A DNA stretch of 64,000 nt from Takakia lepidozioides (Eukaryota; Streptophyta; Takakiopsida; Takakiales; Takakiaceae): NCBI GenBank assembly GCA_030704615.1, contig CM060734.1:31884042-31948041 (forward strand), in the 5' to 3' direction. A program made the position numbers and the translations under genes. Below are positions 24,040 through 35,639 of this stretch, piece after piece. The notes beneath the pieces are model-generated. The model was given only the letters and a program-made list of their open reading frames with translations, was not told where the DNA came from and did no database searches. Position 1 is the first letter of the stretch; each line of letters begins with the position of its first letter.

Positions 24040-25040
24040 TGGTGGTTAGCGACGCCCGACCGACCTCCCTGAGGTCGTTAAGGGGGTCTAAAGACGTCGC
24101 GGCCAAGTCCCAAATACCGACCCCTAAGGCGTCGCTAAAAAGGCGTCGGTAAATCGGGCAGTTAAGACCGACCCCCAGGGGATCCCCAACTGCCCCGACG
24201 GCCCCTCTAACGCTGTGGAGCTTTGCCCGTGCGACCCCAAGGGGGTCGCACTGTTACTTTTTTTTTAATAAAAAGAAAACGGTTAAAAGGTTCGGAATAT
24301 CGACCGACCCCACGGGGGTCGGACTTACCTAGCGACGGATATGGTGGTTCCGGGGGTATAGCCATGTTGTGACCCCAAGGGGGTCGGAGTAAGCTGTCGG
24401 TGGCAGGAGGTGAGGCGACCCCCCAGACGTCGTATTTACGTAGCGACAGGTCTGGCGGGTAGGCATAGGTATTGCCACTGTGTGACCCCAAAGCCGTCGT
24501 AGGTACCTAGCAACGGGTATGGCGGGGGTAGCGGGTATCGCCACTATGCGACCCCTCGGAGATTGGTAATACATAGCGACGGGTATGGCGGGGGCCATTG
24601 TATCGCGACTGTGCGACCCCTAGGGGGTCGGAGTTACGTAGCGACGGGTATGGCGGGGGCCATTGTATCGCCACTGTGCGACCCCGGGGGGTCGGAGTTA
24701 CGTAGCGACGGGTATGGCGGGGGTTGTGGTATCGCCACTGTGCGACCCCCGGGGGGTCGGAGTTACGTAGCGACGGTATGGATGGGCCAGGGTTTCGCTA
24801 GTAGCGACCCCTATGGAGTCGGTTCACGGGCAGTTATTGGGGAGGAGAAAGCGACCACTAGGGGGTCGGTGGATGGATTTGCTTGTGTTAATCCTAAACC
24901 GACCCCCAGGGGGTTGGTGCTTATGAGCGACGCGCAGGACACACCCTAAAGCGACCCACGGGGGGTCGGTGTTTCCAGGCGACGGGAAGGGGCATGCCTG
25001 GGTGAATCCTAAAGCGACCCCCAAGGGGTCGCCCCTCAAA
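24040..25040. repeat. CACTA-1 subterminal repeats with palindromic cores
   Basis: The motif gcgacccc(N)gggggtcg is repeated more than ten times. At 24560-24790 it falls into nearly identical units of about 67 bases: gtagcgacgggtatggcggg, then 'tatcgccactgtgcgacccc', then 'ggggtcggagttac'. Clustered subterminal motifs of this sort bind the TNPA protein in En/Spm elements. The palindromic core suggests a dimeric binding protein. Confidence 0.75.
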
Positions 25041-25268
25041 TGATATTTTCATCTTGTTTTATTTATTTGCTTTGTATTACCCCCGCACATTGGCCGATCG
25101 CCTTGTAAATTGTAGTACCTTTCTTGGGGCCGAGAACCTTCCTAGAGCCTCTTTGTAGGTGTAACCTATATGTCCACAACAAAGCAAGCCCGCGAAAGAA
25201 ATAATCAATAGAACATAACAAGGCTCCTATCATGTACAAGCATTATATAATATGCATCTTCCTTAGTA
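25041..25268. other. 3' flank of the TNPA-like gene
   Basis: A short, mostly AT-rich spacer separates the subterminal repeats from the last exon of the minus-strand gene. It is presumably its 3' UTR; nothing else is seen. Confidence 0.4.
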
Positions 25269-27548
25269 CTAGATACCCTCATGGACTTCGAGGTCCTCGA
25301 GGGTCAACATATCATCCTGCGAACCATCATCATCACCCCGATCACTCTCGCCCTCATCCTCACGTCGCTCACCCTCATCCTCATCCTCACTAGTCTGGCC
25401 CTCATCCTCGACATCGGTCACCCTATGGTCAGTAGTGCTACTAGTAATACTTCGTTTTTTTGTACTCTTTGCGGAGAGGGCCCTATGGGTCTTGATGCGC
25501 TCAAGAAGCGGGGGGTATCCTTCATTCTTGACAAATTCTACCTCCTCCACGCTTGGGTGTCTCCCAAACCTACGATGCTACACAATCACAAACAACCTTA
25601 ATTAGTTTATGCAAGATATACCAAAGAGATAACCATATGTAGACAAAGCAACACATTAAAGTGAATGCATCCATGAAATGCTTACAAATCGGGTCGCGAA
25701 TGACTTGTGCCCTCCTGGACCAAACTTGTGGGTGCGGGTATCTAGCCCTTTCCCTTTGCGTAATGTGGCCGCCTCACGACCCCTAGCAAATTGAGCCTTC
25801 TTCTTGGCATCAGTCTCCTCGGCAATGAGAATGTCCCATGACTCCTAAACAACCAACCACTACATTAGCTTTACTTCTTCAAGCATGCATGCATCATTAA
25901 CATCTTCCACATGTCCAAAATACAATGAATGAAATAGGAAGGAAGGTGTGGAGTTCATACCTCACTGATAATGGCTTTGACACCGTTCTTCGCTGCTTGC
26001 CGGATCTCCTTCCTTGCACGATATCGCCTATCCTTGAGGTTCTTTCCGATCAACCCCATCAAGCGGGACTCACTCCAACCACCCCCAAACTTCTTCTCCA
26101 ATTCGGCTACAAATCCCTTACGGTGCTCCCATGGTTGTTGATCCCAATCTACATGCAAAGAGAACCATCATGCCGCTTTTGGAAAGCCTCCTAAACGCTT
26201 CCCAAAACTCTCCAACTGGATACCCATACTTGTTGGCCTCTAGAGGTGGGACCTTCTTAGGCACCTCCAGCCCTCCCTTCTTCCCTCTCCTCCCGCGCTT
26301 ACGAGGCTCTCCTTCTACTGAACCCTCTCCAATATCTCCCTTCCCACTACCCTCCCCCAACTCTCCGACTGTGAGAGGGGTATCCTCAATGCAAGGCTTC
26401 TTCTTCTTCTTCTTGCTAAGGGGCTTTTCCACTATCTTTGGTTTCCCTCTTCCCACAACAGCCTCAACCTCCTCCATCTCTCTCTCTCTACGTCTCTCTC
26501 CGGCTCCCTCGGCAATGACCAGAGGTCTCTCAAGGGACGTGGCACCGGGTCCACAAATGGAGCCTGCAATTACAATGGGTTTTGTGAGGCCCTTGGCCAA
26601 TCTCTGCAAGTCATGTACATGTGCAAACCAAATAAAAACAACAAAAACAAAAAGAATGCAGTAGGCAATACAACAAAATGGCGAGAGAGATACTGGCCTC
26701 ATGATGCTCCGAGGTGATTGTATCCCTGGGCTTGAGCGCGGGCATCTCAGGCACCTCGAGTTCAGGTGCCAAAAGTTGTCCCATTGATGGCAATGGAACC
26801 CCCATTGCCGCCAAAGATGCCATGAGTTGTGCTTACTCTTCAGGAGAGGCTTGACCCCAACTGCCACTAGCTAGAGTCACAGCAGCGAGCTGGCCAAATG
26901 CGAGGCCCTTCCTGGCCGAGGACTGGCCACCTATGGAGGTATCATGGACATGAGCAGGAGAGGTGCCTTGGGTACCATGAGATACATCATGCCATGAAGA
27001 ACTTCCCAATTTTTCAACAGGAGCATCATTTGGGCCAAGCGGCCTAGCTACCTCCCCACGTATGGGACACCTCTCCACCCCCTCTCTCTCTCTCTCTCTT
27101 GTGCATTGATCAGCAAATCCCGTTGACATGTCATAACCCTCCTAACCTCGGTGGTTGGAGAAGCACCGGGAGCAATGTCCAATTGGCCCATCCTAGGACC
27201 ATCTTGAAAAATCTTTATATTACCCGTATACAATGCTTCTAATGAAGGAGAGAGGGTAGCGCTAGATACTGCAGGCCCAATGGTGGACTCATCAATAGTA
27301 CCAGTAGTATCCGGCACAAGAGCCACTTCAACTACAACACCTTGGCCCAAGAGGGGGGCATCATCATCAACACGGTGCTCGGGGGGGGCACTGGTACTCT
27401 CGGGCTCATGAAATGAAGGAGCAAGCACAAGAGGAGGGGAAGGCCGGGGGGTCAAACCAGATTTCTTTCGTGTACTTGAGCGATATGGGTTTGTTTCTGG
27501 TTTTTTCCTTTTCTTTGCAGCAGGGGTCTTCTCCGAATCCTTGGCCAT
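25269..27548 (-). pseudogene. TNPA / Transposase_24-like gene of CACTA-1
   Basis: Several exons can be followed on the minus strand. The first (from ATG 27548) is rich in basic residues and Pro (KTPAAKKRKKP, TRKKSG). A middle exon ends near 26689 (KPRDTITSEHHEA). A Lys- and Glu-rich exon (about 26580-26160) holds KPLSKKKKKKP and EPRKRGRRGKKGG, likely nuclear-import signals. The next (to about 25960) reads DWDQQPWEHRKGFVAELEKK and KDRRYRARKEIRQAAKNG. Then come ESWDILIAEETDAKKKAQFA with GGHKSFATRF (about 25845-25690) and a final acidic exon beginning HRRFGRHPSVEEVEF. This layout of basic region, WE..R block and GxKSF block is typical of plant Ptta/En/Spm TNPA proteins. An in-frame TAA at 26833-26835 interrupts it between SPEE and AQLMASLAAM. 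Confidence 0.6.
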
Positions 27549-27824
27549 ATCTGAAATGAACTACAACATATGAATTCAAAGAAAATATCCTAAAAAACAT
27601 AATGAAGACTATAGAGTATTACATAGATTTTTATAGAGCAAAAAAGAATTATACACTGGAAAAGACACTACAATATATCAACATCAAATAAACCAATAAA
27701 TAATTAAAAAACTACACCAAATACAGACCATGGGACATACAAGTAGAAATACAAAAAGTAGGAACACAATAATGTAGCCGTTAGTGACGAGTCTTCTCTC
27801 ACGAGCTTTGAATCACAAAACACA
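27549..27824. other. CACTA-1 DNA between the TNPA-like start and CACTA-2
   Basis: This AT-rich DNA is the likely 5' flank of the minus-strand gene. It was separated from its former neighbour sequence by insertion of CACTA-2 at 27825. Confidence 0.4.
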
Positions 27825-27829
27825 CACTA

Positions 27830-28690
27830 GAGGAAAACGCGGAATAACCACTCTGGCAACCACTCATTTTGAGTGGGAAAAGACACCCAACCACTCTGGC
27901 ATGTCTAGTGGTATAGAACCAGTGGATCTTAACTCAGCAGTGGTTAAAGACATGACGTGTCCGAAGTGGTTAACGACAGTGGTTACGATCACTTGCCTCC
28001 GAGTCCAGCTGTTCGCTTACGTGTCACAGTGGTAAGCCAGGTCACATCTGACGTGTCACAGTGGTAAACTAACCACTTCAGAACATAGACCACTTCCACC
28101 GTATGCGACGTGGACGCAGCAACTCCGTCGATCATACTTAGCAATGGATGGACACGTGTCCGTATCCATATGGACGCGTGGCCGAATCCAGTTAGACGAT
28201 TATGGGCTCCATTATCTGGACACGTGGCGATATTGCAAATGAGCACGTGCCCTATTTTAGGGATGTGCTGAAAAATGCAATGATTTCCCAAACAACTCTG
28301 TGAGTGAGACTTAAATGACTCTAATAGTCATGATTCGAGAATAAACAATGTATATTATCACTGAATGTGTGGTTCTAATAGTATTGATGTGTGCTAAAAC
28401 CACTTACAGAGTGGTTCTACCAGTATCAATGTAGTGGTTAGGTTGTGTGCTAAAACCACTGACGAAGTGGTTCTACTAGTATTGATGTAGTGGTTAGGTT
28501 GTGTGCTAAAACCACTGTCGAAGTCATCCAGTGTGTCCCACCAAGTATGAACCATGTTTTTGAATTATTACTATCAAAGTGGTATGTAAGTGATTGGGGC
28601 TACATTTGGAGGAGTACAACCACTCTTGCATACTGTCATAGTCTTACATATACCACTGACAGAGTGGTGTGCAAGTGATTCATACATTCC
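27830..28690. repeat. CACTA-2 left subterminal repeats
   Basis: Words such as aaccact and agtggtt recur in both orientations. At 28370-28520 a ~57-bp unit (gtgctaaaaccactgac, 'gtggttctactagta', 'gatgtagtggttaggttgt') is repeated two to three times. These are probably binding sites for the element's TNPA-type protein. Confidence 0.75.
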
Positions 28691-29370
28691 CATATAATTC
28701 TCCTACAATTCCCATACATTCGAAGTGAATCTGCAAATCCAAATACTCTTGAAGATTCACCATTCAAAAAACAGAATAGAATCCAAGACAGTAAGTGTTG
28801 GAACAGAGTCAACAAAATCTAGCCATGATAAAGGGTGACATACTATATCTACACTACGTCTCCGCAAGCATGCTAAAAGCCATGAACTACTTTCTGCCTT
28901 TTGGTCAGTGATAGACATCTACCCATGCAGGTTTCTTGTAGCTATTAATCCACAGGGAATCATAGGTAACCTTATGCTTGAAATCCGGCCCTCTTGGATG
29001 AATCTGGACCCACACTCCATCCCTGCTCTTTCAGCTATCCATGCCTCTGCACAAACCATGCATACATCCTTGCCTTGCTGCTAGCAGCTGACAATGACAG
29101 CCTACATCTGTTCTAGGAAACACCCAACTGAACTTATCAATCCTAGTTCTTATGCTCCATTGCATCTACTACTCTTTGTAATCCATGGATAGCTGAAGGT
29201 CCAGATTCATCCAAGAGGGCCATTTCAGCAATAGGGTATGTCACCCTACAAATCGGACATTCATCTTTGGCTTGTTGCTAGCAGCTGACAATGACAGCCT
29301 AGAGTTGTTCCAGCACGCACTAGTTCCTATGCTCAATTGCATCTGCTACTCTCTATAATCCAACAGGCAT
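28691..29370. other. CACTA-2 interior, no gene seen
   Basis: No reading frame of note. A segment around 29085 ('gctgacaatgacagccta') recurs around 29285 together with flanking words, so part of this stretch is a diverged direct repeat of about 200 bases. Confidence 0.4.
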
Positions 29371-30040
29371 TCACCTTCTTGCCTCGATCGTCCCACCATT
29401 GACTGGGGTCAGAAAAGTATTCATTCCACAGCTTCTCCTCGGCCCAGCTGTTACCTGTTTCTTGTAGCTATTGATCCATCCGGTACATTTCCAGCTTTGG
29501 TGATGCAACCATGCACCTCCGACTTTTCCAGGGTTGCCAGGCTTGCACACACACTGCAAACGCACACAAACATGATTTGGTCGAACTTCACCCCTTCCCC
29601 CATCATTTGCTTTCAGGTCTCCAAAGCCCCATCCAGCGCCCCTGCCCTGCACACCCTGCAAGCATAACATTCCACAACACCACATCTCATTCAGCCATAG
29701 TGTTGAACACTCCCTTGGCATCCTCAATGCTACCATATTTGGCATACATGGCCACCAGAGCAGTGTTCAGGATGACATCTGGAACAATTGCAGATTTGAT
29801 CATGACACACTGCAAACACACACAAACCTTATGTCGGCGGGCTTCACCCCTTCCCCCATCATTTGCTCATAGGTTGGAGCCTCCATCCCGCACCCCTGCT
29901 ATGCATACACCGCAAGCATCGCACTCCACGACACCACATCTCGTTCAGCCATAGTGTTGAACACTCCCTTGGCATCCTCGATGCACCCACATTTGGCATA
30001 CATGTCCACCAGGGCAGGGGCAGTGTTTAGAATGACATCT
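29371..30040 (-). pseudogene. Decayed PPR-gene sequence (copy 1)
   Basis: In broken frames the minus strand reads PPR-like words: YAKYGSIEDAKGVFNTMAE, then DVVLWNVMLAG, then a segment like the spacer between PPR motifs. Near-identical sequence is repeated at about 29750-30010. Stops such as 'ctgaatgagatgt' (MAE*D) occur at the same place in both copies, so the copies were duplicated after decay. PPR proteins bind organelle RNA; this cannot encode one. Confidence 0.6.
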
Positions 30041-32144
30041 GGTAATCTGACAAACATTCTCATTTTAGAATTGTTCCAGCAAATGCCCCAACCCTACTGA
30101 CTTAGAGGCTGCAGTGTCCAAAGCCATGTCCGTTTCCAGAAAATTGTCTAATGAAAATGAAGTTAGGCAGAAAACTTCCCTGGACTTGTTTCCAGTCTGT
30201 GACATGGGGGAGGACATCATGGATGACCTCAAGGGTCTACCCACTCTCGGCACCACTTCAAGTGGACTAGGTTGATCTCTGCTACTCCCACGCTACTTGC
30301 TAGGATGCATCTGCAGCAACTTCCACTAGGTCAATGGTAGCAGATGCAATCTAAATCTCATACCCAACTCAACAAATGTCAAATTATAGTTTATTGTGTT
30401 TACACATCCACTGCATTCTGGTGTATTTGTCAAAGATGGGCTGATTGACTGCATAGTGGGATCGTGTTTTCTGTTTTATGATGGAGCAGAGAGGCCCCTG
30501 AAACTGGATGATTGTTGGCCTACTAGATGGTTGCTGGGCCAACTGCTGTGAGTCCCCAATAACCTGGGGCCAAATAGAGCTAGCCAAGGTTCATTGGCAA
30601 CAGAGCTAAAAGGGTATTGCTGCACACATGCCTGGCAAGTGAGATACCAGTAGAAACACAGATTGTCTTGCTGACAAACCCTAGACATAGTTGACATCTA
30701 CACATGGTGGACACTGGTGTGCGATGGCTACCCCTCCATAAGAAGTAAACAGCCTAAGCTTTCTTAGGGAAAATGGAAGCGTTCTCCACTCCAGTAAACA
30801 TTCTATAAGAAAGACTTAGCAAGAGCAACTTGTGAAAGCGTCCAGACCTGCAGATGTGCTAACAGCATCACGAGTAGAGCATAGGAGCCAATTCCACCAT
30901 GATAGACCTGAAGAATGCAAATAGGTTCATTAACAAGTCAGATGACCAGCCAACGCTAGGAACTAAGATCCACAGGGACATGACACAACACATCCAAAAT
31001 GGCAGGTATACATATTTCAAGAGGTCCTCCAACTTCAATTGAAAACTCCAGCATACGCTACACACAATGAGGTATGGAAGGATCGACATTCCCATGCCAT
31101 CTGACTGAGAAATTTTAGGGTTATTCCACATTCGCAATCCCCACTCCCCAGTGCATACAGGCTGCTTAAGGTTTCTCGCAAAGTCGATGTTCACGAAATC
31201 TGTTTCATGATGTTACGTAATTGTCTTCATTGGGTGCATCTTTGCTGTTAAAAAGGGTTTCTTGCAGTTCTCTTACATGAATATCATATGCAAAACTAAT
31301 AACTAGACATACTTCTGGTACTTCTGCTCCTTCTGGTCTTGCAGAGGGAAGAAAGCCCACCTCGTTAAGCTCTCGCTGCTGTAGGAATATCTTCAACACA
31401 AGACACAAAGGCTTCAAAGGAGGAAGAGCCCTCATTGCACCCTGTAACACAAGACCTTAACAAACATCATACATCATGAATATCATAGAAAGTACGCAAT
31501 ATCTGTGATGATTCTTGCAAAAACCAAAGGCAAACTGAATTCAATAGCTCAATTTGACTGAACACACAAGAGCCTGGGCTCCAACTGCTGGTTCTTGACT
31601 GGAAATTTCTGGACAAGGTGCATAAGTAGAGATATACGACGACAGTGAAACAGACCATTATAAAATCGGCAGCCTCAGGCCCGTTGGATTCATCAAAGCT
31701 GTGCCACACACAGAGGTTTAGAGTGAACTACACCCAAGGATTTGGTGATATCTTGCACAAATCTGCATGAACTCACATTAACAGCCTCCCAAAAAAGGTC
31801 AGTTTTCTGGGACAAAAAGGTCTGGACCTTTTTGGTGCACATGTGCATGCTTGTGAGTATATGCAAGTCAATGTTTCATCTCCTATTCAAAGACCATGAG
31901 ACCATGAGACTATGAGACATTTTTCCTTCTAGCAGGTCATTAGGCATATTAAACTACCAGTACCCTCCCTGAATGTACGAATAAAAACACTAACTGAAGT
32001 ACCTTATGTCAAAGGAAATGTTACTCTGAGTCTCCACAAACTTTACAAGAGGTACTCTTGCTTTTGCAATGACCTGCCACAAGTTGCAAGTCACATCTTA
32101 CATCCAAATTCAGCAAAGACTGAATTTTACCGATAGCCCCAACT
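30041..32144. other. CACTA-2 interior without a recognisable gene
   Basis: Scattered open frames of 60-110 codons (for example 30868-31194 and 31205-31450, both minus) lack motifs. I cannot say whether this is captured host DNA or older element sequence. Confidence 0.4.
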
Positions 32145-32980
32145 TCAAATGACGTCACAGGTCCAAACTAAGAAGCAACAGTGGCTTCCCAAGAGGAGCA
32201 ACCTACTGCAGAAATACATTCCATGATCCCTCAGTTTGGAGACTAGGGTATTGTTCAGAATGCCATCTGGTACAATTCCACCTCTGAAGATGTCGCCATG
32301 CACCTCTTTCCCCATTTCCAAAGCTGCCAGGGCAGTGTTCAGATTGACATTTGGCACAATTCTAGCTTTGATGATATCCATATGCACCTCTTGCCCTTCT
32401 CCAGGGCTGTCGGGCTTGCATGCACATTGCAAATGCACACAAACATGATGTGCTTCCCCCATCATCTGCTCATAGCTCTCCAAAGCCTACATCCCACGTC
32501 CCTGCCGTGCATACCCTGCAAGCATCGCAATCCACAACACCACATCTCGTTCAGCCATAGTGTCAAACACTCCCTTTGCATCCTAGATGCACCCACATTT
32601 TGCAAACATGTTCACCAGGGTATTGTTCAGAATGACATCTGATACAATTCCAGCTCTGAAGATGACGCCATGGACCTCTTTCCCCTTTTCCAAAGCTGCC
32701 AGGGCAGTGTTCAGATTGACATTTGGCACAATTCCAGCTTTGATGATATCCCCATGCACCTCTTGCCCTTCTCCAGGGCTGCCAGGCTTGCACAAGCATT
32801 GCAAATGCACACAAACATGATGTGCTTCCACCATTATTTGCTCATAGGTCTCCAAAGCCTCCATCCAACGTCCCTACCTTGCATACCTTGGACCAAGCTG
32901 ACTCTCCCAAGAACCTTGTAAACATCAGCGAGGACTTAAGTGCGCAGCAGCGATAGGGCTGAGTGGAGCTTAATGCTTGA
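32145..32980 (-). pseudogene. Decayed PPR-gene sequence (copies 2 and 3)
   Basis: Two tandem copies about 380 bases apart read, on the minus strand, YEQ(I/M)M.EAHHVCVHLQC, then GQEVHGDIIKAGIVPNV, then ALE(K/M)GKEVHG.IF, then DVILNNTLVNMFAKCGCI. These are the VHxxIIKxGxxxDVxxxxxLVxMYAKCG words of plant P-L-S-type PPR proteins. The normal loop between motifs is damaged (HHVCVHLQC.CKPGSPGEG is a frameshifted linker) and stops are present. Confidence 0.7.
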
Positions 32981-33600
32981 GGGAAAAAAAAAACATCGCA
33001 TTGGTCCATGAGAACCAGCATGGTGCAGCTAAGCGAGTAGAGATTGAAACACGACCTTCTAAGACCAATCTGACTCTCCCAAGAACCTTGTAAACATCAG
33101 GAAGAATACCAAATCATGGTACTAACAGGAGCCAAAAGCCCACATTTGCAGGATGGACAAACTTCTTCACATCCTACATTAAGAAAAAGCCACACCTTGC
33201 GATTGCGATTGTCCCACCATCATGAAGGATCTGTAAAAAACTCATGCGAGCTCTGCTCCGTGCTGCAAATTCAGGGCTGAGTCTGATAAGAGGGCAAAAC
33301 AGGCTGAAATAGGTCGAAGAAAAAGGTGCCCTCACCACATTGTCATCGACCTTGTGTCATGACCCATGGAGGATTTGACAGACCATGAACCCAAACGGAC
33401 CTCTTGTGTGTGTTGTTTGTGTCTGTAGTCAGGTAATGTCAGATTGTCCATAAGAACCACCATGGTGCAGCTGAGCGAGCAGAGATTGAAACGCGACCTG
33501 CTAAGACCAACCTGCACGAGGACTTAGTGTGCGCAGCAGCGATAAGGCTTAGTGGGGCTTAATGGGGCTTAGTGCATGAGGGAAAAAAAAACAACGCGAG
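32920..33600. repeat. Diverged direct repeat within CACTA-2
   Basis: The words 'ggtgcagct(a/g)agcgag' followed by 'agagattgaaac(a/g)cgacc' occur at about 33018 and 33463. 'gtgcgcagcagcgata(a/g)ggct' followed by an A-run occurs at about 32940 and 33530. The minus strand has weak B-box-like sequence, so these may be SINE-derived. Confidence 0.55.
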
Positions 33601-33660
33601 GAGTTTGAACCCGCGACCCCGCGACACGCAGGAAGAGCCCTTACCGTATGCTACATGCAC
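33590..33660 (-). mobile_element. tRNA-like SINE head
   Basis: The minus strand reads gtagcatacggtaagggc (A-box-like), then cgcgggttcaaactcc (B box) at the right spacing, and then a T-run on the same strand. The acceptor stem does not pair, so it is not an intact tRNA gene. Confidence 0.45.
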
Positions 33661-33894
33661 ACATTTGAAATTTCCCTCCCAAAAGTATGTATATATTGTA
33701 CATACGTGATGGGCAACTTTTTAAGTTTTTTAACCTTTTTACAAACCCTATAAGCAATTTTTTGTTTTTTTTTATAAAAAAAAATTTAAAGCAAACCTCA
33801 GGCCCTTGAGGAGGGGGGAAATTAACCCCCTTTCATTTATGGGCCATGAGACCTACAAGAGGATCAACGCCCAGACATACTGTCGTCACAAACA

Positions 33895-33975
33895 ATCCCA
33901 CACATGGGGTAATGCAGCGGATTTGAACCCTGAACCACCAGGGCGACACACTCTGCACTTACCAGCCGATGTGTT
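33895..33975 (-). mobile_element. Second tRNA-like SINE head
   Basis: The minus strand reads 'ggctggtaagtgcagagt', then 'gtggttcagggttcaaatcc' with a clear B box, then 'gcattaccccatgtgtggga'. The A-box match is weak. It is probably a SINE of another family. Confidence 0.4.
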
Positions 33976-34042
33976 TTTTTAAAAATCTTTTGCACTTTGA
34001 TTTTTTTTTAATTCATTTTAGTGGTTACAAGTGAGCACATAG

Positions 34043-34903
34043 ATGTATTCCATGGAGATAAACAAAACTGTTCATCCGGTGTCTTCACGGTGGATGTATC
34101 CCATGGAGCGTTACATGAAAGATCTTAAGGGATACGTTAGGAATTACGCAAAGCCAGAAGGGAATACGGTTGCAGGGTATGTTCTTGATGAGGCAATGGG
34201 GTTCATGACTGAGTATATGCAATCATTTGATGCAACTCAACGGCGGACTTGGGATGCAAATGCGGAGGAAGGGGTTGAGGACGAGGTCTTCGAAGGTGTC
34301 GGCAAAAAGCGGGACATGACTGGAGTTGGGAGAGATGCAGCACAAATTTTGTATGTGCTGAACAATACCAATGTCATGGCTCCTTGGGTGCAGTGAGTAC
34401 TTCTTTTCATTGCACCTTATTCATATCAAGTTCAATTTCAATTCTGACTGTCACCAGCGTAATCAAACCACCCACAAAGTCACAAATGTTAGTGGTTTAT
34501 CTTGATTATAACCAATGTTGTAGTAACGGAATATCTGAGTGAGTGACTTGTTGGAAGAGCATGTTCATTTACAAGTCATTCTGCTCACTCCTCCAGTGGT
34601 TTGAAACAGTGGTTTTCAAAGTATCATTCATGCTAGGTATTTTTTGCTAAGTAATGCAATACTTCATTGCTAAACATATGTCATTCTTGTTGCCATTTTG
34701 TGACAAAAAGTATGCAACAGAGAAGGCATAATTTACAACAGACAGAGAGACATATGGTGATGAGTGGCGTGCCAATCGATGTCTACCTCATCAGATCAGC
34801 TAGGTCATTAGATGGTGCCACGGCTCTAAATAAAGAAGACTTGGCTATGTTGGCTACCATTCAAGCGGCATTTGTGCAACCAACCGCTATTCCAGTTGAG
34901 TAA
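34043..34903 (+). pseudogene. TNPD C-terminal remnant (DUF4218-type) of CACTA-2
   Basis: SRWMYPMERYMKDLKGYVRN (34091-34150), followed by ARPEG-like AKPEGNTVAGYVLDEAMGF, is the signature of the DUF4218-type C-terminal part of plant CACTA TNPD transposases. The frame ends with VLNNTNVMAPWVQ, matching the family's (Y)VLNNT...P segment. A second piece (34720-34903, ERHMVMSGVPIDVYLIRSAR) may be a later exon. The catalytic Transposase_21 domain is absent. Confidence 0.75.
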
Positions 34904-35164
34904 AGTGATTCAGAGGGTGACGAATATGTTTCAGATTCAGAATAAAGTTTATTGTTGGAACCATTTGTTCAATAGCATCATCCCACAATGGTCTGGCCAC
35001 TTGTCTGTTTTTCAAAGTCTGTCACAGCTGCACAAACCACTTAAAGTTTTTCATGTATCACCCAAAAAGTGGTACCAATCACTGTTGTGTAGGCAACCAC
35101 TCATGAGCAACCACTAGAATAGTGGTTCCAATTACTGCAGTATCTTTCACCACCCACTCTCCAC

Positions 35165-35620
35165 CACTGTCAAAGTGGTACAAATCAATGAGGTGTCTTT
35201 AACCACTCAAGATCAACGTGCACTGTCCCCGTCCACGTGGAATATTATATTAATTAATTAAAATATATTTCCAAATCATAAATCACAAATAAAATTTGAA
35301 TTATTACACGTGGAGTAGCAAGTGGTTTCAACCACTTCCCATCACTGAGGTGTCTATAACCACTCACAATGTACCACTGCACTTGTCCACGTGGAATATT
35401 ATATTATATTAATTAAAATGTATTACCAAATAAATAATAATAAATAAAACAAATTATTACACGTGGACTATTGAGTGGTTGAAACCACTTCCAACCACTG
35501 TCTGTGATGCCACCGTGGCATTTCATTGGGATTAACCACTGGCAAGTGGTCACTAGTGGTTTATAGAGTGGAAAAAAAACAGTGGTGGTTAAAGGGCCAG
35601 TGGTTATTCCGCGTTTTTCC
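35165..35620. repeat. CACTA-2 right subterminal repeats
   Basis: A unit of about 180 bases is repeated twice (35165-35340 and 35341-35490). It holds 'ccacgtggaatattatatta', an AT-rich stretch, 'attattacacgtgga' and 'accactt' words. Each unit carries cacgtg-type palindromes. They resemble the left-end accact/agtggt zone. Confidence 0.7.
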
Positions 35621-35639
35621 TCTAGTGACAAAGGCAGAG

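Larger units (their letters stand above)
27825..35627 (+). mobile_element. CACTA-2: complete 7.8-kb CACTA element, TSD aca
   Basis: The left end CACTAGAGGAAAACGCGG (27825 on) and the inverted right end (reading back from 35627, CACTAGAGGAAAAACGCGG) match for about 28 bases with one A inserted. The 3-bp target duplication aca lies at 27822-27824 and 35628-35630. Both subterminal zones are full of accact/agtggt words. Inside, only the 3' part of a TNPD gene remains (34043-34903), so the element is non-autonomous. Most of the interior (28.9-33 kb) is decayed PPR-like sequence on the minus strand, plus SINE-like units. Confidence 0.88.

Noticed and set aside
33590..33975. Two further tRNA-like stretches
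   Set aside because: B boxes are good but acceptor and T stems fail; they are treated as SINE remnants.
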